Positions 40,575-49,460 are shown, counted from the stretch's first letter. The stretch is 64,000 nt of DNA from JAFLCL01 sp964502175 (GCA_964502175.1 CAZCVE010000006.1:124001-188000), one strand, 5' to 3'. The notes: generated by a model from the letters alone, not told the origin. Numbers and translations are program-made.

Positions 40575-40922
40575 TCAGATCGACGGGCGCGGGACGTCTT
40601 CGATCGCGAGCCGCTCGAGCGCGTAGCGGATGAGCGCGCTGCGCGTCATCCGACGGTGCCCGCGCTGCTTGAGCGCCTCGACCTTGCCGTCGAGCGACGC
40701 GAGATCCTCGACGTACATGGAGATGCAGAGGATCTCGTAGTGATCGGGCTTGGGCTTGCGGGTGACCTTGCGGGCGGTCGCTTTGCTCGCGCGCGCGAGG
40801 CCCGGTCGCTTGCTCTTGGCCACCGGCTCGGCCGGCTCGCTCTTGTAGAAGGAGGTCTCGAGGACCTCGCGGATCTCGTCTCGGTCGAAGAGCGCGTGTG
40901 CAGCGCTGGAATGCTCGGTCAT
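40575..40922 (-). CDS. Ribbon-helix-helix DNA-binding protein beside ParA
   Basis: A 115-residue protein whose C-terminal 45 residues (ISMYVEDLASLDGKVEALKQRGHRRMTRSALIRYALERL) fit a ribbon-helix-helix fold: a beta strand, then two helices with MTRSALIR. The middle is Lys/Arg-rich (SKRPGLARASKATARKVTRKPK). It lies 38 bases downstream of the zinc-finger ParA gene, where a partition partner or regulator would be expected; some ParA systems use RHH adaptors instead of ParB. ATG 40922 is chosen over an upstream start at 40946. Confidence 0.72.
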   Translation of the reverse strand: MTEHSSAAHALFDRDEIREVLETSFYKSEPAEPVAKSKRPGLARASKATARKVTRKPKPDHYEILCISMYVEDLASLDGKVEALKQRGHRRMTRSALIRYALERLAIEDVPRPSI

Positions 40923-40960
40923 GGGTCGCTCCAAGGGTCGGGACACGAAATCGAAAACGC

Positions 40961-42277
40961 TCAGACGGCAGCCGCGAAGGCCTCGACGTCGTTCATCGCC
41001 GCGTCGGCGCGCAGCCCCACCGCGGACTCGCTCACACCAACGCTCGAGAGACCGGTGTCGAGGAGGCTCGCGTCGCCGCGCACGCGCCGCACGTGCTCGA
41101 CGAGCGCGCGGTAGTCCTCGGCGCCGTGGCTGTCGGGCGCGTGCTCGAAGATGGTCTTGCGGACGCTCGGCGCCTCGCGGAGCTTCGTGCTCGCGCGCAC
41201 CGCGGGCAGGCAGCGATCGCCGAAGTGCTCACGGAGCGCGTCGATCGAGTCGCGCGAGATCTTGGCGCGCGCGTCGTAGAACGTGGGCAGCACGCCGAGC
41301 ATCGCCACGTCGTGCTTGAGGAGCTCGCGGACGTTCTTGAGGGTGCGGAGCACCTGCTTCACGCCGACGAGCGCGAGGTAGTCGCACGACACCGGCACGA
41401 GCACCGAGTCGGCGTAGACGAGCGCGTTCTGGTTCATCAGCGAGAGCGCGGGCGCGCAGTCGATCACGACGACGTCGTAGCCGTTCACGCGCTCGCCGAG
41501 GCGCTCGCGGAGGATGCGATCACGGTTGGGCCGCGTCGCGAGGTGGAGCTCGGCCGCGGCGAGCATCTCGTTCGAGGTGAGCACGTCGAGGTTCTGGCGG
41601 ACGGGCACCGCAGCGCGGTCCGCAGGGATGCCGTGCACGAGCACGTGATAGAGCGTGTGCTCTCCGCGGATGCCGAGGCTCGCGCCGACGTTGCCCTGGC
41701 CGTCTGCGTCGATGAGGAGCACGCGGTTGCCGGACTCGGCGAGACCGGCCGCGAGGTTGACGGCCGTGGTGGTCTTGCCGGTGCCGCCCTTGTGGTTGAA
41801 CACGGCGATGCGACGCGGCCCCTGCGCCTGCGCCACCCGCGGGCTGACGAACTTCGCCGCGCCGCGACACGCCATCGAGCAGTAGTAGCGAGCGCCCGTG
41901 TCCGAGACGCTGACCTGGAAGGGGAACTCGAACGCGAAGCGCTTGCTGCACACGTCACAGCAAGAGCCAGCGCTGTTGGCCGCCGGCGAGTCTTCCTCGC
42001 CGCTGCTGCTCGTCGTCGCGACCGGCGCGACGCTGGGGCGCGGCACGACGAGGCTCGGTCGCGCGCTGGTGGTGCTGCGCGTCGGCACCGACGGCGATGC
42101 TGTCGAGACCGACGAGGCGCGTTCACCGCGCTCCCCGCCGCCCGTGAGCGATCGCTGCTGGCACATCTGCGAGCAGAAGTACTGGAAGCCCCCGGCGTCC
42201 TCGCGGACCTGATAGCGGAAGCGAACCTGAAAGGTCCGTTCGCAGACCGAGCAGCTCGAGAGGGGTGTGTCGACCAC
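40961..42277 (-). CDS. ParA-family ATPase with two N-terminal zinc-knuckle (FCS/TRASH-like) motifs
   Basis: A 438-residue protein. Two similar zinc-binding-like modules occupy the N-terminus: CSVCERTFQVRFRY...YFCSQMC (residues about 9-40) and CDVCSKRFAFEFPFQV...YYCSMAC (about 108-140), both Cx2C...Cx3C, with a Ser/Thr/Pro-rich linker between. The ParA domain follows, with deviant Walker A KGGTGKTTTAVN, DADGQGNVG and VIDCAPALSL. ParA ATPases position plasmids, chromosomes or protein clusters; the zinc knuckles may anchor partners. AAGGAG before GTG 42277 supports the start. A ribbon-helix-helix gene follows. It is not the chromosomal parAB pair. Confidence 0.82.
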   Translation of the reverse strand: MVDTPLSSCSVCERTFQVRFRYQVREDAGGFQYFCSQMCQQRSLTGGGERGERASSVSTASPSVPTRSTTSARPSLVVPRPSVAPVATTSSSGEEDSPAANSAGSCCDVCSKRFAFEFPFQVSVSDTGARYYCSMACRGAAKFVSPRVAQAQGPRRIAVFNHKGGTGKTTTAVNLAAGLAESGNRVLLIDADGQGNVGASLGIRGEHTLYHVLVHGIPADRAAVPVRQNLDVLTSNEMLAAAELHLATRPNRDRILRERLGERVNGYDVVVIDCAPALSLMNQNALVYADSVLVPVSCDYLALVGVKQVLRTLKNVRELLKHDVAMLGVLPTFYDARAKISRDSIDALREHFGDRCLPAVRASTKLREAPSVRKTIFEHAPDSHGAEDYRALVEHVRRVRGDASLLDTGLSSVGVSESAVGLRADAAMNDVEAFAAAV

Positions 42278-42396
42278 GCGTTCTCTCCTTCGACGAAGCC
42301 ACACACGTTCGACCACCGAGCCGTGCGCAGACCTCGAACAGCCGTCGGATAACGGGTTCCGATCGAAGCCGGCAAGAAAACGGCAGACGACTTCGG

Positions 42397-42402
42397 TACC
42401 CT
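42397..42402 (+). promoter_or_regulatory. -10-like element before the first membrane paralogue
   Basis: TACCCT ends 8 bases before ATG 42411, which has no ribosome-binding site, giving an essentially leaderless transcript if used. Confidence 0.35.
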
Positions 42403-42410
42403 CGTCTTCC

Positions 42411-43589
42411 ATGTGGGCGCGCATGAAGGCGATGGGATCGTGGGTGATGCGCCCGACCACGATCCGCGCCGCGTGGGGCGCGTCGCTCGTCTTCGTTTCG
42501 ATCGCCTACTCGACCCAAGGCGTACGGCTGGCGATGCCTCGGGTTGGAGAGCACTGGCTGTTCACGTCCGCACCATTCCACCTCACGTGGTGGGGCATCG
42601 CTGCCGTCACCGCGGTCGCCCTCGCCTTCTTCGTCCACGCACCGAGGGTCGACGCGTTCCTGACTCGCCATGGCACCGGTGCGGCCGCGGCGGCGCTCGT
42701 CGTCGCGACGGCGCTTGCGCTCGGCGCGGCGATTTGTCCGCGCACGCCGACGGCGGACGCGTTCCTCGCCAGCGCGGAGGCGCCTGCGCGTTCGTTCTTC
42801 GCTCCCCCCGGCGCCACCCGAATCGCGCCTGTCTTGGGCGCCGACGAGTCGTACGTGGTGCGCACAAGCGAGACCAGCGTCTACCGACTCGACGATCGAA
42901 CGCTCAAGATCTGGCCTGCCACTCGGCGTGGGTGGGTGCGGCTGGGTCTCGACGACGAGCCCGCCAGTGTCTGGGTGCGGCTGAGCGAGGTTCGGACGCT
43001 CGCGGTGCATCGGGTCGGCGACCACTGGATCGTCGTGGCGTGGCGAGGAGCGCATCCGTCGCCGCACGTGCTCGCGGGTCCGAGACGGTGGATGAGCCTC
43101 GGCGTCGCGGAGGCGCTCCCTGGTCGCGTCGGCGCAGGCGATCTCACGGGGTGGTGTCTCGCGCTGTCCATCCCATGTGCGGCATTCCTCTGGGTCTGCG
43201 CGCGTCGCGCACGCCGCACACTGGCTGTCCTCGAGAGCGCGACACACGCAGAGGTCGTCGCAGGGGCCGACGACACGACCGCGACCGCCGTGCTCACGAG
43301 CGGCGAGCGCACACGACTCCACCCCGCACCGCCGGCCGACGCGCGAACCGTCTTCCTGAAGCACGCGCGCGCGGTGGCCGCCTACCGCGAGGAACCGCGC
43401 GCGGTCGCGACGGTGATCCACACGAGCCCGTTCGATCGAACCACGACGCTTTCACTGGCGCGCACTCGCATCGCTCGGCTCGACGCGTTGTGTGTGCTCG
43501 TCGTGTTGGTTCTCACGGCTCCTGCCCTCGGTGCCCACCTCCGCGGCCTGACCGTGTCGCTGCCCGCGGAGCTCGGAGCGACGCCTTGA
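42411..43589 (+). CDS. Hypothetical membrane protein (tandem paralogue A)
   Basis: A 392-residue protein with about five predicted membrane helices: three in the first 120 residues (AAWGASLVFVSIAYS, WWGIAAVTAVALAFFV, AAAALVVATALALGAA), one near 250 (WCLALSIPCAAFLWVC) and one at the C-terminus (LCVLVVLVLTAPALG). A roughly 130-residue soluble segment between helices 3 and 4 contains RLDDRTLKIWPATR and VHRVGDHWIVVAWRG. No family is recognised. The next gene is a diverged copy in the same order, overlapping by four bases. Confidence 0.7.
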   Translation: MWARMKAMGSWVMRPTTIRAAWGASLVFVSIAYSTQGVRLAMPRVGEHWLFTSAPFHLTWWGIAAVTAVALAFFVHAPRVDAFLTRHGTGAAAAALVVATALALGAAICPRTPTADAFLASAEAPARSFFAPPGATRIAPVLGADESYVVRTSETSVYRLDDRTLKIWPATRRGWVRLGLDDEPASVWVRLSEVRTLAVHRVGDHWIVVAWRGAHPSPHVLAGPRRWMSLGVAEALPGRVGAGDLTGWCLALSIPCAAFLWVCARRARRTLAVLESATHAEVVAGADDTTATAVLTSGERTRLHPAPPADARTVFLKHARAVAAYREEPRAVATVIHTSPFDRTTTLSLARTRIARLDALCVLVVLVLTAPALGAHLRGLTVSLPAELGATP

Positions 43590-44761
43590 GCACGCGCCCG
43601 TACATCGAGGCGATCGGATCGTGGGCGACGCACCCGAGGTCGATCCGCGCCGCATGGGGCCTCGCGCTTCCCGTGCTTGCGCTGAGCTACGCACTGCACG
43701 GCGGCCTCTTGAACACGTACACGGGAGTTCGCCTCATGGCCGCCCCACACCTGATGGCGCTGTGCGGAGCGCTCTGGGTCGGTGGAATCGCTGGACTGCT
43801 CCTTGGCTCGCAGGCGCTCCACGCGCGGCCGCTCGTGATGCGAGTGACCGCCGTCGCCGCCGTGGGTGCCGTCGCGGTCTTCAGCATGTGGGCGTGGCGT
43901 CACCCCGCGCTGCCGAGCTCGCGCGAGTTCACGGCCGGCCTCGGCAACGCGAGCGCCCTCTCGTCACCGCCCGACCCGGTCACCGCGGTGCCTGCCCCAC
44001 TCGGGGTCGACGAGACGTTCCTCGTCAGACGCCAGGTCACCCTGCGGACTTATCGGGTCGGTTCACGCGAGCTGACGATCGACCCATCTCCACGCGAGCG
44101 AGACGAGGTTCGCCTTCGACTCGAGGGAGAGCTCGCCCCCGCATACTTGCAGTTCGACGATGCGGCGACGTTCGCGCTCCATCGCATTGGGCCGCACTGG
44201 ATCCTCGTGTCTGGCACCTCACGACTGCAGCGCAGTGTCATCGGGGGTCCACGCGCGGGCATGGATCTCGGAGTCGCTGACGCCTTTCCGGGTCGCGTCG
44301 GCGCGGGTCCCCTCGCGGAGTGGTGTCTCGTGCTCTCCGCTCCGCTCGCGCTCACGCTCTTCGCGCTCGCCTCCATCACACGACGACGCCTCCGTCCGTA
44401 CGTGGACGCGGCCTACGGAACTCCCGTGTCGGATCGGGATGAACTCGTCGTGCGCACGGTTCGATGTCCTGACGGCCGGATCGTGAAGCTCACTACGAGC
44501 GTCCCGCCCGAGACTCAGGTGGTCTTCTTCGAAGTCCATGAAGCGCCGAACGCCTATCGGGAGGAGCCGCGCGGCACTGCGATAGTGCTCTACGCGAGCC
44601 GCTTCGATCGCGTCACGACGATTGCGTCCGCACGCATGCACATCGCTCGGCTCGACGCGCTGTGTGTCCTCGTCGTGTTGGTTCTCACGGCTCCTGCCCT
44701 CGGCGCCCACCTCCGCGGCCTGACCGTGTCGCTGCCCGTCGTGTACAACGCGGCCCCGTGA
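43586..44761 (+). CDS. Hypothetical membrane protein (tandem paralogue B)
   Basis: A 391-residue paralogue of the preceding gene, with the same helix layout and motifs (AIGSWATHPRSIRAAWG; VGSRELTIDP; LHRIGPHWILVSG; PGRVGAGPLAEWCLVLS). The start is inferred as TTG 43586, overlapping the previous TGA (TTGA). The final about 33 residues (RLDALCVLVVLVLTAPALG and on) are identical to paralogue A at protein level and almost identical in DNA, although the rest has diverged. Its stop overlaps the next gene's GTG (GTGA), so A, B and the epimerase gene form one transcript. Function is unknown. Confidence 0.68.
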   Translation: MSTRPYIEAIGSWATHPRSIRAAWGLALPVLALSYALHGGLLNTYTGVRLMAAPHLMALCGALWVGGIAGLLLGSQALHARPLVMRVTAVAAVGAVAVFSMWAWRHPALPSSREFTAGLGNASALSSPPDPVTAVPAPLGVDETFLVRRQVTLRTYRVGSRELTIDPSPRERDEVRLRLEGELAPAYLQFDDAATFALHRIGPHWILVSGTSRLQRSVIGGPRAGMDLGVADAFPGRVGAGPLAEWCLVLSAPLALTLFALASITRRRLRPYVDAAYGTPVSDRDELVVRTVRCPDGRIVKLTTSVPPETQVVFFEVHEAPNAYREEPRGTAIVLYASRFDRVTTIASARMHIARLDALCVLVVLVLTAPALGAHLRGLTVSLPVVYNAAP

Positions 44762-45762
44762 CCAAGTCTCTCGTGACCGGCGCCGGCGGATTCGTCGGCG
44801 AGCACCTCGTTCGACGTCTCCACGCGCGCGGCGACACCGTCGTCGCGTCGGACGTTCGTGATCGCACGGACCTCCCGGTGAAGATGTCCGTCGCCGATCT
44901 CACCGACGCGGCGCAGATGGCGCCGCTGCTCGAGGGCGTCGACGTCGTGTTCCACAACGCGTCGCTCGTGCAGACCGCGCGCGCGGGTGCGGATCGCGTG
45001 TGGGCCGTGAACCTCGGCGGCACCAAGACCATGCTCGAGGCTGCGAAGAAGGCGGGCGTGAAGCGCTTCGTCTACGTGTCGTCGGCGAGCGTCGTCTACC
45101 AAGGCACGGACCTCGAGAACGGCGGCGAGGACCTGCCGTACGCCGCGACCTCGCAGGCGCCTTACGCGGACTCGAAGATCGCCGCAGAGAAAGAGGTGCT
45201 TGCGGCCAACGCGCCGGGCTTCCTCACGTCGTCGATCCGTCCGCACGTGATCTTCGGACCGGGCGACGCGCGCTTCCTGCCGAACATCCTCGGACGCGCC
45301 GACAAGGGGCAGATGAAGGTCGGCATCGGCCGCCACGCGCACCTCTCGGACTTCACGTACATCGACAACCTGATCGACGCCCTCGTACTCGCCGATGAGG
45401 TCCTCGCGCGTGATCCGTCCATCGGCGGGCGCGCGTACTTCGTGACGAACGGCGAGCCGATCCCCTTCTGGGAGTTCGTCGATCGTGTGCTCGTCGCGCG
45501 CGGCGACCCGAAGATCCAGTACCGACTCCCCTACTGGTTCGCGTACAGCGCGGCCGCGATGGTCGAGTGGTCACGCGCGCTCACCGGCCGCGCGAACATG
45601 CCGGAGGACGGCTTCACGCGCTTCGCCGTCCGCTACATGTGCACGCACCACTACTTCTCGATCGAGCGCGCGAAGAAGGATCTCGGCTACGTGCCGAAGG
45701 TCTCGATCGACGAAGGCATCAAGCGCACGGTCTCGGCCCGCGTGCCTCAGCTGCGGCCATAG
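44758..45762 (+). CDS. NAD-dependent epimerase/3-beta-HSD-like extended SDR
   Basis: A 334-residue extended short-chain dehydrogenase. SLVTGAGGFVGEHLVRRL is the NAD(P) Rossmann motif, YVSSASVVY supplies the catalytic Ser, and APYADSKIAAEKE has the YxxxK pair. The C-terminal DLGYVPKVSIDEGIKRT is typical of the 3-beta-hydroxysteroid dehydrogenase/sterol C4-decarboxylase branch. The hydrophobic segment FAYSAAAMVEWSRALTG also occurs in that group. It may act on a sterol-like or sugar substrate. GTG 44758 overlaps the previous stop. Its last 16 bases overlap the convergent SDR gene. Confidence 0.82.
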   Translation: MTKSLVTGAGGFVGEHLVRRLHARGDTVVASDVRDRTDLPVKMSVADLTDAAQMAPLLEGVDVVFHNASLVQTARAGADRVWAVNLGGTKTMLEAAKKAGVKRFVYVSSASVVYQGTDLENGGEDLPYAATSQAPYADSKIAAEKEVLAANAPGFLTSSIRPHVIFGPGDARFLPNILGRADKGQMKVGIGRHAHLSDFTYIDNLIDALVLADEVLARDPSIGGRAYFVTNGEPIPFWEFVDRVLVARGDPKIQYRLPYWFAYSAAAMVEWSRALTGRANMPEDGFTRFAVRYMCTHHYFSIERAKKDLGYVPKVSIDEGIKRTVSARVPQLRP

Positions 45763-46457
45763 ACCGGCACGAGCGCGCCGCGCGTCGAGCGGTTCGTCGG
45801 CGACGCGAGGAACGCGATGGTCTCGGCGACGTCTTCGACCTTCGGCCACTTCGAGAAGTCTGCGTCGGGCATCGCCGCGCGGTTCGCGCCCGTGTCCATC
45901 GTCGACGGCACCACGGCATTCACCCAGATGCGCTCGTCCTTCACCTCTTCGGCGAGCGACGTCGTCAGCGCAGCCACGGCCGCCTTCGACATCGCATAGG
46001 CCGTGACGCCGCCCGCCGGCACGAGCGCGGGCTTGGCCGAGACGTTGACGATGCGACCGCCCTCGCCTGCATCGCCGCGCACGCGGATGCGACGCACGGC
46101 CTCTCGCGAGCAGAGCCACGCGCTCATCGCGTTGCTCGCGAGCAGCCTTCGCGCCTGCGTCGGCGTCGTGTCCACGATCGCCCCGCCTGCGTAGCCACCC
46201 GCGACGTGGATCGACGCCCAGAGGCCGGGCACATGCGCGTAGAAGGTCTCGACGGCGAGCTCGTCCGAGAGATCGAGGCCCGCGCGCACGACGACGCGCG
46301 GATCACTCTTGAGCACGAAGCGCTCGGCCTCCGCCTCGTCGAACGCGGGCACGTGGATCGTGCGTGCTCCACGGGCGAGCAGCAGCTTGCAGAGCGCCGT
46401 CCCGAGCGCGCCCGCGCCACCCGTCACCACCACGTCTTTGCCGTCGTAATCGCTCAT
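45747..46457 (-). CDS. Short-chain dehydrogenase/reductase (classical SDR)
   Basis: A 236-residue oxidoreductase. VVVTGGAGALGTALCKLLL is the NAD(P)-binding TGxxxGxG motif, and RIVNVSAKPALVPAGGVTAYAMSKAA holds the catalytic Ser and YxxxK. WVNAVVPSTMDTGANRAAM matches the family's substrate loop. The substrate is unknown. GGGAG is spaced well before ATG 46457, preferred to the upstream ATG 46490. It is tail-to-tail with the epimerase gene, the two coding ends overlapping by 16 bases. Confidence 0.85.
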   Translation of the reverse strand: MSDYDGKDVVVTGGAGALGTALCKLLLARGARTIHVPAFDEAEAERFVLKSDPRVVVRAGLDLSDELAVETFYAHVPGLWASIHVAGGYAGGAIVDTTPTQARRLLASNAMSAWLCSREAVRRIRVRGDAGEGGRIVNVSAKPALVPAGGVTAYAMSKAAVAALTTSLAEEVKDERIWVNAVVPSTMDTGANRAAMPDADFSKWPKVEDVAETIAFLASPTNRSTRGALVPVYGRS

Positions 46458-46486
46458 GAGCTCCCTCGTTTCGGCGCGAGGGTACG

Positions 46487-47377
46487 TCATCCGCGCGGGT
46501 GGTAGGTGCCGTGGACCTTGCTGAGGTGATCACCCGTGACGTGCGTGTAGACCTGCGTCGTCGTGATGTCGGCGTGTCCGAGCATCGTCTGCACCGCGCG
46601 CAGATCCGCCCCGCCGAGCAAGAGGTGCGTGGCGAACGAGTGACGCAGCTTGTGCGGCGAGATGGTCTTGGTGATGCCGGCGACGAGCGCGTAGCGGCGC
46701 ACGAGCGCGAAGAAGCCCTGCCGCGTCATGGGCTTGCCGAGGTGCGTGACGAAGAGCGCGCGCGAGCTGTCGGGCGCCCAGCGCGCGCGCACCTCGAGAC
46801 GCCAGCGCTCGATGCGACGACGTGCGTGCGCTCCCAAGGGGACGATGCGCCGCTTGCCGCCCTTGCCGAACGCCTGCACGAACCCGGTCTCGAGGTTCAC
46901 GTCACCGAGCGAGAGCGACACGAGCTCCGACACGCGCAGCCCCGCCGCGTACATCGTGTGCAGCATCGCCGCGTCACGAAGACCACGCGGCGTGTCCTCG
47001 TCGGGCGCATCGAGCAGGGCGAGGACCTCCTCGCGCGAGAGCACGACCGGGAGCTTCTTGGGCGCGCGCGGCGGGTCGAGGAGCTCGGTCGGATCCGCGC
47101 GTACGTGCTTCTCGGCGACGAGGTACCCGAAGAGCCCACGCAGCGCCGACAGCAGCCGCGCCTGCGACCGCGCGCCGAGCCCCTCCTTCGATCGCTTCGC
47201 GAGGAAGCGCGACAGATCCGGGCCGCCCACGCGATCGATCTCGATCCGCTCGTGCGCGATGAACTGCGCGAACGGCGCGAGATCGGTCGCGTACGCGAGC
47301 GCCGTCTTGGCCGCGAGGCCCTTCTCGATCCGCACGTGCTGGAGGAACGCGTCGACGAGGAGATCGGCTTCGCTCAC
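46487..47377 (-). CDS. XerC/XerD-type tyrosine recombinase
   Basis: A 296-residue site-specific recombinase, probably resolving chromosome dimers at a dif site. The N-terminal core-binding domain (LLVDAFLQHVRIEKGLAAKTALAYATDL) is followed by a catalytic domain with Arg in YAAGLRVSELVSL, Lys in FGKGGKRRIVPLG, HKLRHSFATHLLLGG, LGHADITTTQVYTHV and the nucleophile Tyr in the last. The motifs are complete and the length fits XerC/XerD; XerD is the nearer match by eye. GTG 47377 is the chosen start. No mobile-element ends or dif site were seen around it. Confidence 0.88.
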   Translation of the reverse strand: MSEADLLVDAFLQHVRIEKGLAAKTALAYATDLAPFAQFIAHERIEIDRVGGPDLSRFLAKRSKEGLGARSQARLLSALRGLFGYLVAEKHVRADPTELLDPPRAPKKLPVVLSREEVLALLDAPDEDTPRGLRDAAMLHTMYAAGLRVSELVSLSLGDVNLETGFVQAFGKGGKRRIVPLGAHARRRIERWRLEVRARWAPDSSRALFVTHLGKPMTRQGFFALVRRYALVAGITKTISPHKLRHSFATHLLLGGADLRAVQTMLGHADITTTQVYTHVTGDHLSKVHGTYHPRG

Positions 47378-47441
47378 CTGCCCACGGTCGCATGGGTCGC
47401 GATCGCGCCCCAGAAACTCACATGCGCGTCGAGCTGCAGGT

Positions 47442-47549
47442 TCAGTCGGTCGCCCACGGATCCGCATGTCGCGGGTCGGTGAGGAACGTCTCGACGAAGA
47501 CGCACGCGCCGAGCGCGCCTGCCATCATCACGAGCGCCCACGGGCGCAT
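47442..47549 (-). CDS. Possible 35-residue single-helix membrane peptide
   Basis: ATG 47549 to TGA 47442 encodes 35 residues with one hydrophobic segment (WALVMMAGALGACVFVETF) and a short acidic tail (TDPRHADPWATD). G/C third positions and the membrane-like pattern suggest a real small protein, 64 bases upstream of the recombinase gene on the same strand. No homologue is recognised. The remaining 47550-47741 shows no gene. Confidence 0.4.
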   Translation of the reverse strand: MRPWALVMMAGALGACVFVETFLTDPRHADPWATD

Positions 47550-47741
47550 CACGCGCGTCGCGTGCGAGTGCGTCGGGGTTCTCGGTGGGTCCCTCGTCGG
47601 AGCCCCACGTCCTTGGAGGGTTTGTACTGCCCTCTTGCCTCGATCCCGCGATTCGTCGACAGTGGCCGCTGCGGAAGTGATCTCTCCTCTCTCGTCGCCC
47701 GTAACGGCGCGAGCGGAGATGCACCTCCGTGAGGGAGAAAC

Positions 47742-48437
47742 ATGAACTACAAGAGACAAGCAGCCTGGACGCTGTCGACGCTAGGGGTCGCCGCCGGTCT
47801 CGCCTTCGTGGCGACCCAGCAGACCACGGTCGAAGCAGCCGATCACTTGGACCCGCCTGCCCGCACGAATCCCGACGCGATGCCGACGCCTGGCCTGGAA
47901 CGCAACGGCGACATCGCCGACGTGTACGCGTGGTACCGGGGCGAAGGCGTAGCCCGCACTGCGGTGCTCGCCCTCTCGTTCGGCGGCCCGAACGCGGCGG
48001 TCGCGGGTCAGGACGTCAACTGTGACACTGGCGCCGTGTACCAGATCCACATCGACAACAACGGCGACACGATGGGCGGCGTCGAGCCCACGGCCACGAT
48101 CGAGATGCGTCTCGGCGAGGACGACCGCGGCAACTGCTTCTACCGAATCAGCGGCATCCCCGGCGCAGGCACGGACCCGATCGTCGGCGCCGTCGGCTAC
48201 ACGCGCCAGGTCGGCACCACCTACACGCACGTCGGCCTTCGCGCGGACGCGTTCTTCTTCGACCTCCAGGGCTTCCGCGAGACGCTCGCGATGGGAACGC
48301 TCCGCTTCGTCGACGACCGCGACTTCTTCGCGCTCAAGAACACGCCCGTCATGGTCATCGAGGTCCCGCTCGCCTCGATCAGCCCGGCGGACGCCCCCTA
48401 CCGCGTGTGGGCGACCACGTCGCGCATCGGAAGCTGA
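47742..48437 (+). CDS. DUF4331-like secreted protein (N-terminal half type)
   Basis: A 231-residue exported protein with a signal peptide ending TVEAADHLDPP. NGDIADVYAWYRG, YQIHIDNNGDTMGG, GLRADAFFFDLQGFRETL and FFALKNTPVMVIEVPL follow the pattern of DUF4331 proteins, but only the first part of that domain is present. The later part appears in the next gene. GAGGGAG precedes ATG 47742. DUF4331 proteins are exported and of unknown role, often beside TPR genes as here. Confidence 0.7.
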   Translation: MNYKRQAAWTLSTLGVAAGLAFVATQQTTVEAADHLDPPARTNPDAMPTPGLERNGDIADVYAWYRGEGVARTAVLALSFGGPNAAVAGQDVNCDTGAVYQIHIDNNGDTMGGVEPTATIEMRLGEDDRGNCFYRISGIPGAGTDPIVGAVGYTRQVGTTYTHVGLRADAFFFDLQGFRETLAMGTLRFVDDRDFFALKNTPVMVIEVPLASISPADAPYRVWATTSRIGS

Positions 48438-48449
48438 GGAAGGAAGAAC

Positions 48450-49460
48450 ATGAAGAACATCCTTCGAATCAGCGCCTTCGGCCTGCCCCTCACCGCCCTC
48501 TTCCTCGCGGGCTGCCCCAGCGACCCCGTGACGCCCGATGCGTTCACGGCCCCGATGCCCGACGCGTTCGTGGCCGTCGAGGACGACGCGTTCGTGGCCG
48601 TCGAGGACGACGCGTTCGTGGCCGGCGATGCGCCGGCGGCGATCACCAACGACTGCGCCGGCTACTGCACGCAGATCACGACGAACTGCACGGGCGCCAA
48701 CTCGCAGTACGTCGACAACGCGGACTGCCTCGCGCAGTGCAACGCCCTCAACTGGCCCGCGGGCACGCCGGGCGCCACCGACGGCAACACCATCGCCTGC
48801 CGCATCTACCACGGCGGCACGCCTGCTCTCGGAGCCGGCGCGGCGGAGCACTGCCCGCACGCGGGCTCGAGCGGCGGCGGCGTCTGCGGCGCCTCCGTCA
48901 CGTTCAACGCGGCGGCGTCCTCCACGGCGACGCGCATCGACCGCATGGGCATGCCCGCGGTCGCCACGGCGGCCATCTCCAGCGCCATGAAGAACGCGTA
49001 CAACGACGGTGACCCGTCGGACGACGCCGCCCTCATGTTCGCGACGGACCAGATCACCACGCTCACCGGCATCCACGCGGCGCTCGACGACGATCTGACC
49101 ACCGCGGGCTTCGTGCCCTGCAACATGTCGCCGACCGTCGAGGCGATCGACGTCGGTGGCGGGCTCGTTCTCCCCGAGTGCCTCGGCCAGAACGTGCTCG
49201 GCCCGATGACGCCGCGCGTCTACCAGCTCGTCATCCCGGACACGCTCGTCGTGAACCCCGGGGCAGTCTCGCGCTTCCCGAACGGCCGTGACCCCGACGA
49301 CGTCGTGATCGACATCACGCTCGCGGCGGTGCTCCTCGACCTGTCGGTGACCGGCCAGACGGCTGGCTCGCTCGCGGCGCTGCCCCTCAACCCGCCCGCG
49401 AACGCGGCCGGCGAGGTCCTCACCACGTTCCCGTACTTCGGTGCACCGCAGGCTCCCTGA
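48450..49460 (+). CDS. Lipoprotein with Cys-rich segment and DUF4331 C-terminal half
   Basis: A 336-residue lipoprotein (lipobox LAGC, Cys22). A short repeat region follows (DAFVAVED twice, then DAFVAGDA), then a Cys-rich segment (DCAGYCTQITTNC, DCLAQC) and a C-terminal part with VYQLVIPDTLVVNPG, VSRFPNGRDPDDVVIDITLAAVLLDL and a final FPYFGAPQAP, which is the usual end of a DUF4331 domain. With the preceding gene it makes up a split domain, 12 bases apart. Function is unknown. An intrinsic terminator follows. Confidence 0.7.
   Translation: MKNILRISAFGLPLTALFLAGCPSDPVTPDAFTAPMPDAFVAVEDDAFVAVEDDAFVAGDAPAAITNDCAGYCTQITTNCTGANSQYVDNADCLAQCNALNWPAGTPGATDGNTIACRIYHGGTPALGAGAAEHCPHAGSSGGGVCGASVTFNAAASSTATRIDRMGMPAVATAAISSAMKNAYNDGDPSDDAALMFATDQITTLTGIHAALDDDLTTAGFVPCNMSPTVEAIDVGGGLVLPECLGQNVLGPMTPRVYQLVIPDTLVVNPGAVSRFPNGRDPDDVVIDITLAAVLLDLSVTGQTAGSLAALPLNPPANAAGEVLTTFPYFGAPQAP
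48561..48632 (+). repeat. Three-copy 24-bp in-frame repeat inside a lipoprotein gene
   Basis: Two identical 24-bp units and a third partly diverged one encode DAFVAVED, DAFVAVED and DAFVAGDA just after the lipobox. The unit is in frame, so copy-number change would alter linker length without breaking the gene. Confidence 0.85.

Noticed and set aside
46487..47377. Integrase of a genomic island
   Set aside because: The protein is of housekeeping XerC/D length and type, and no tRNA, attachment repeat or cargo genes flank it.
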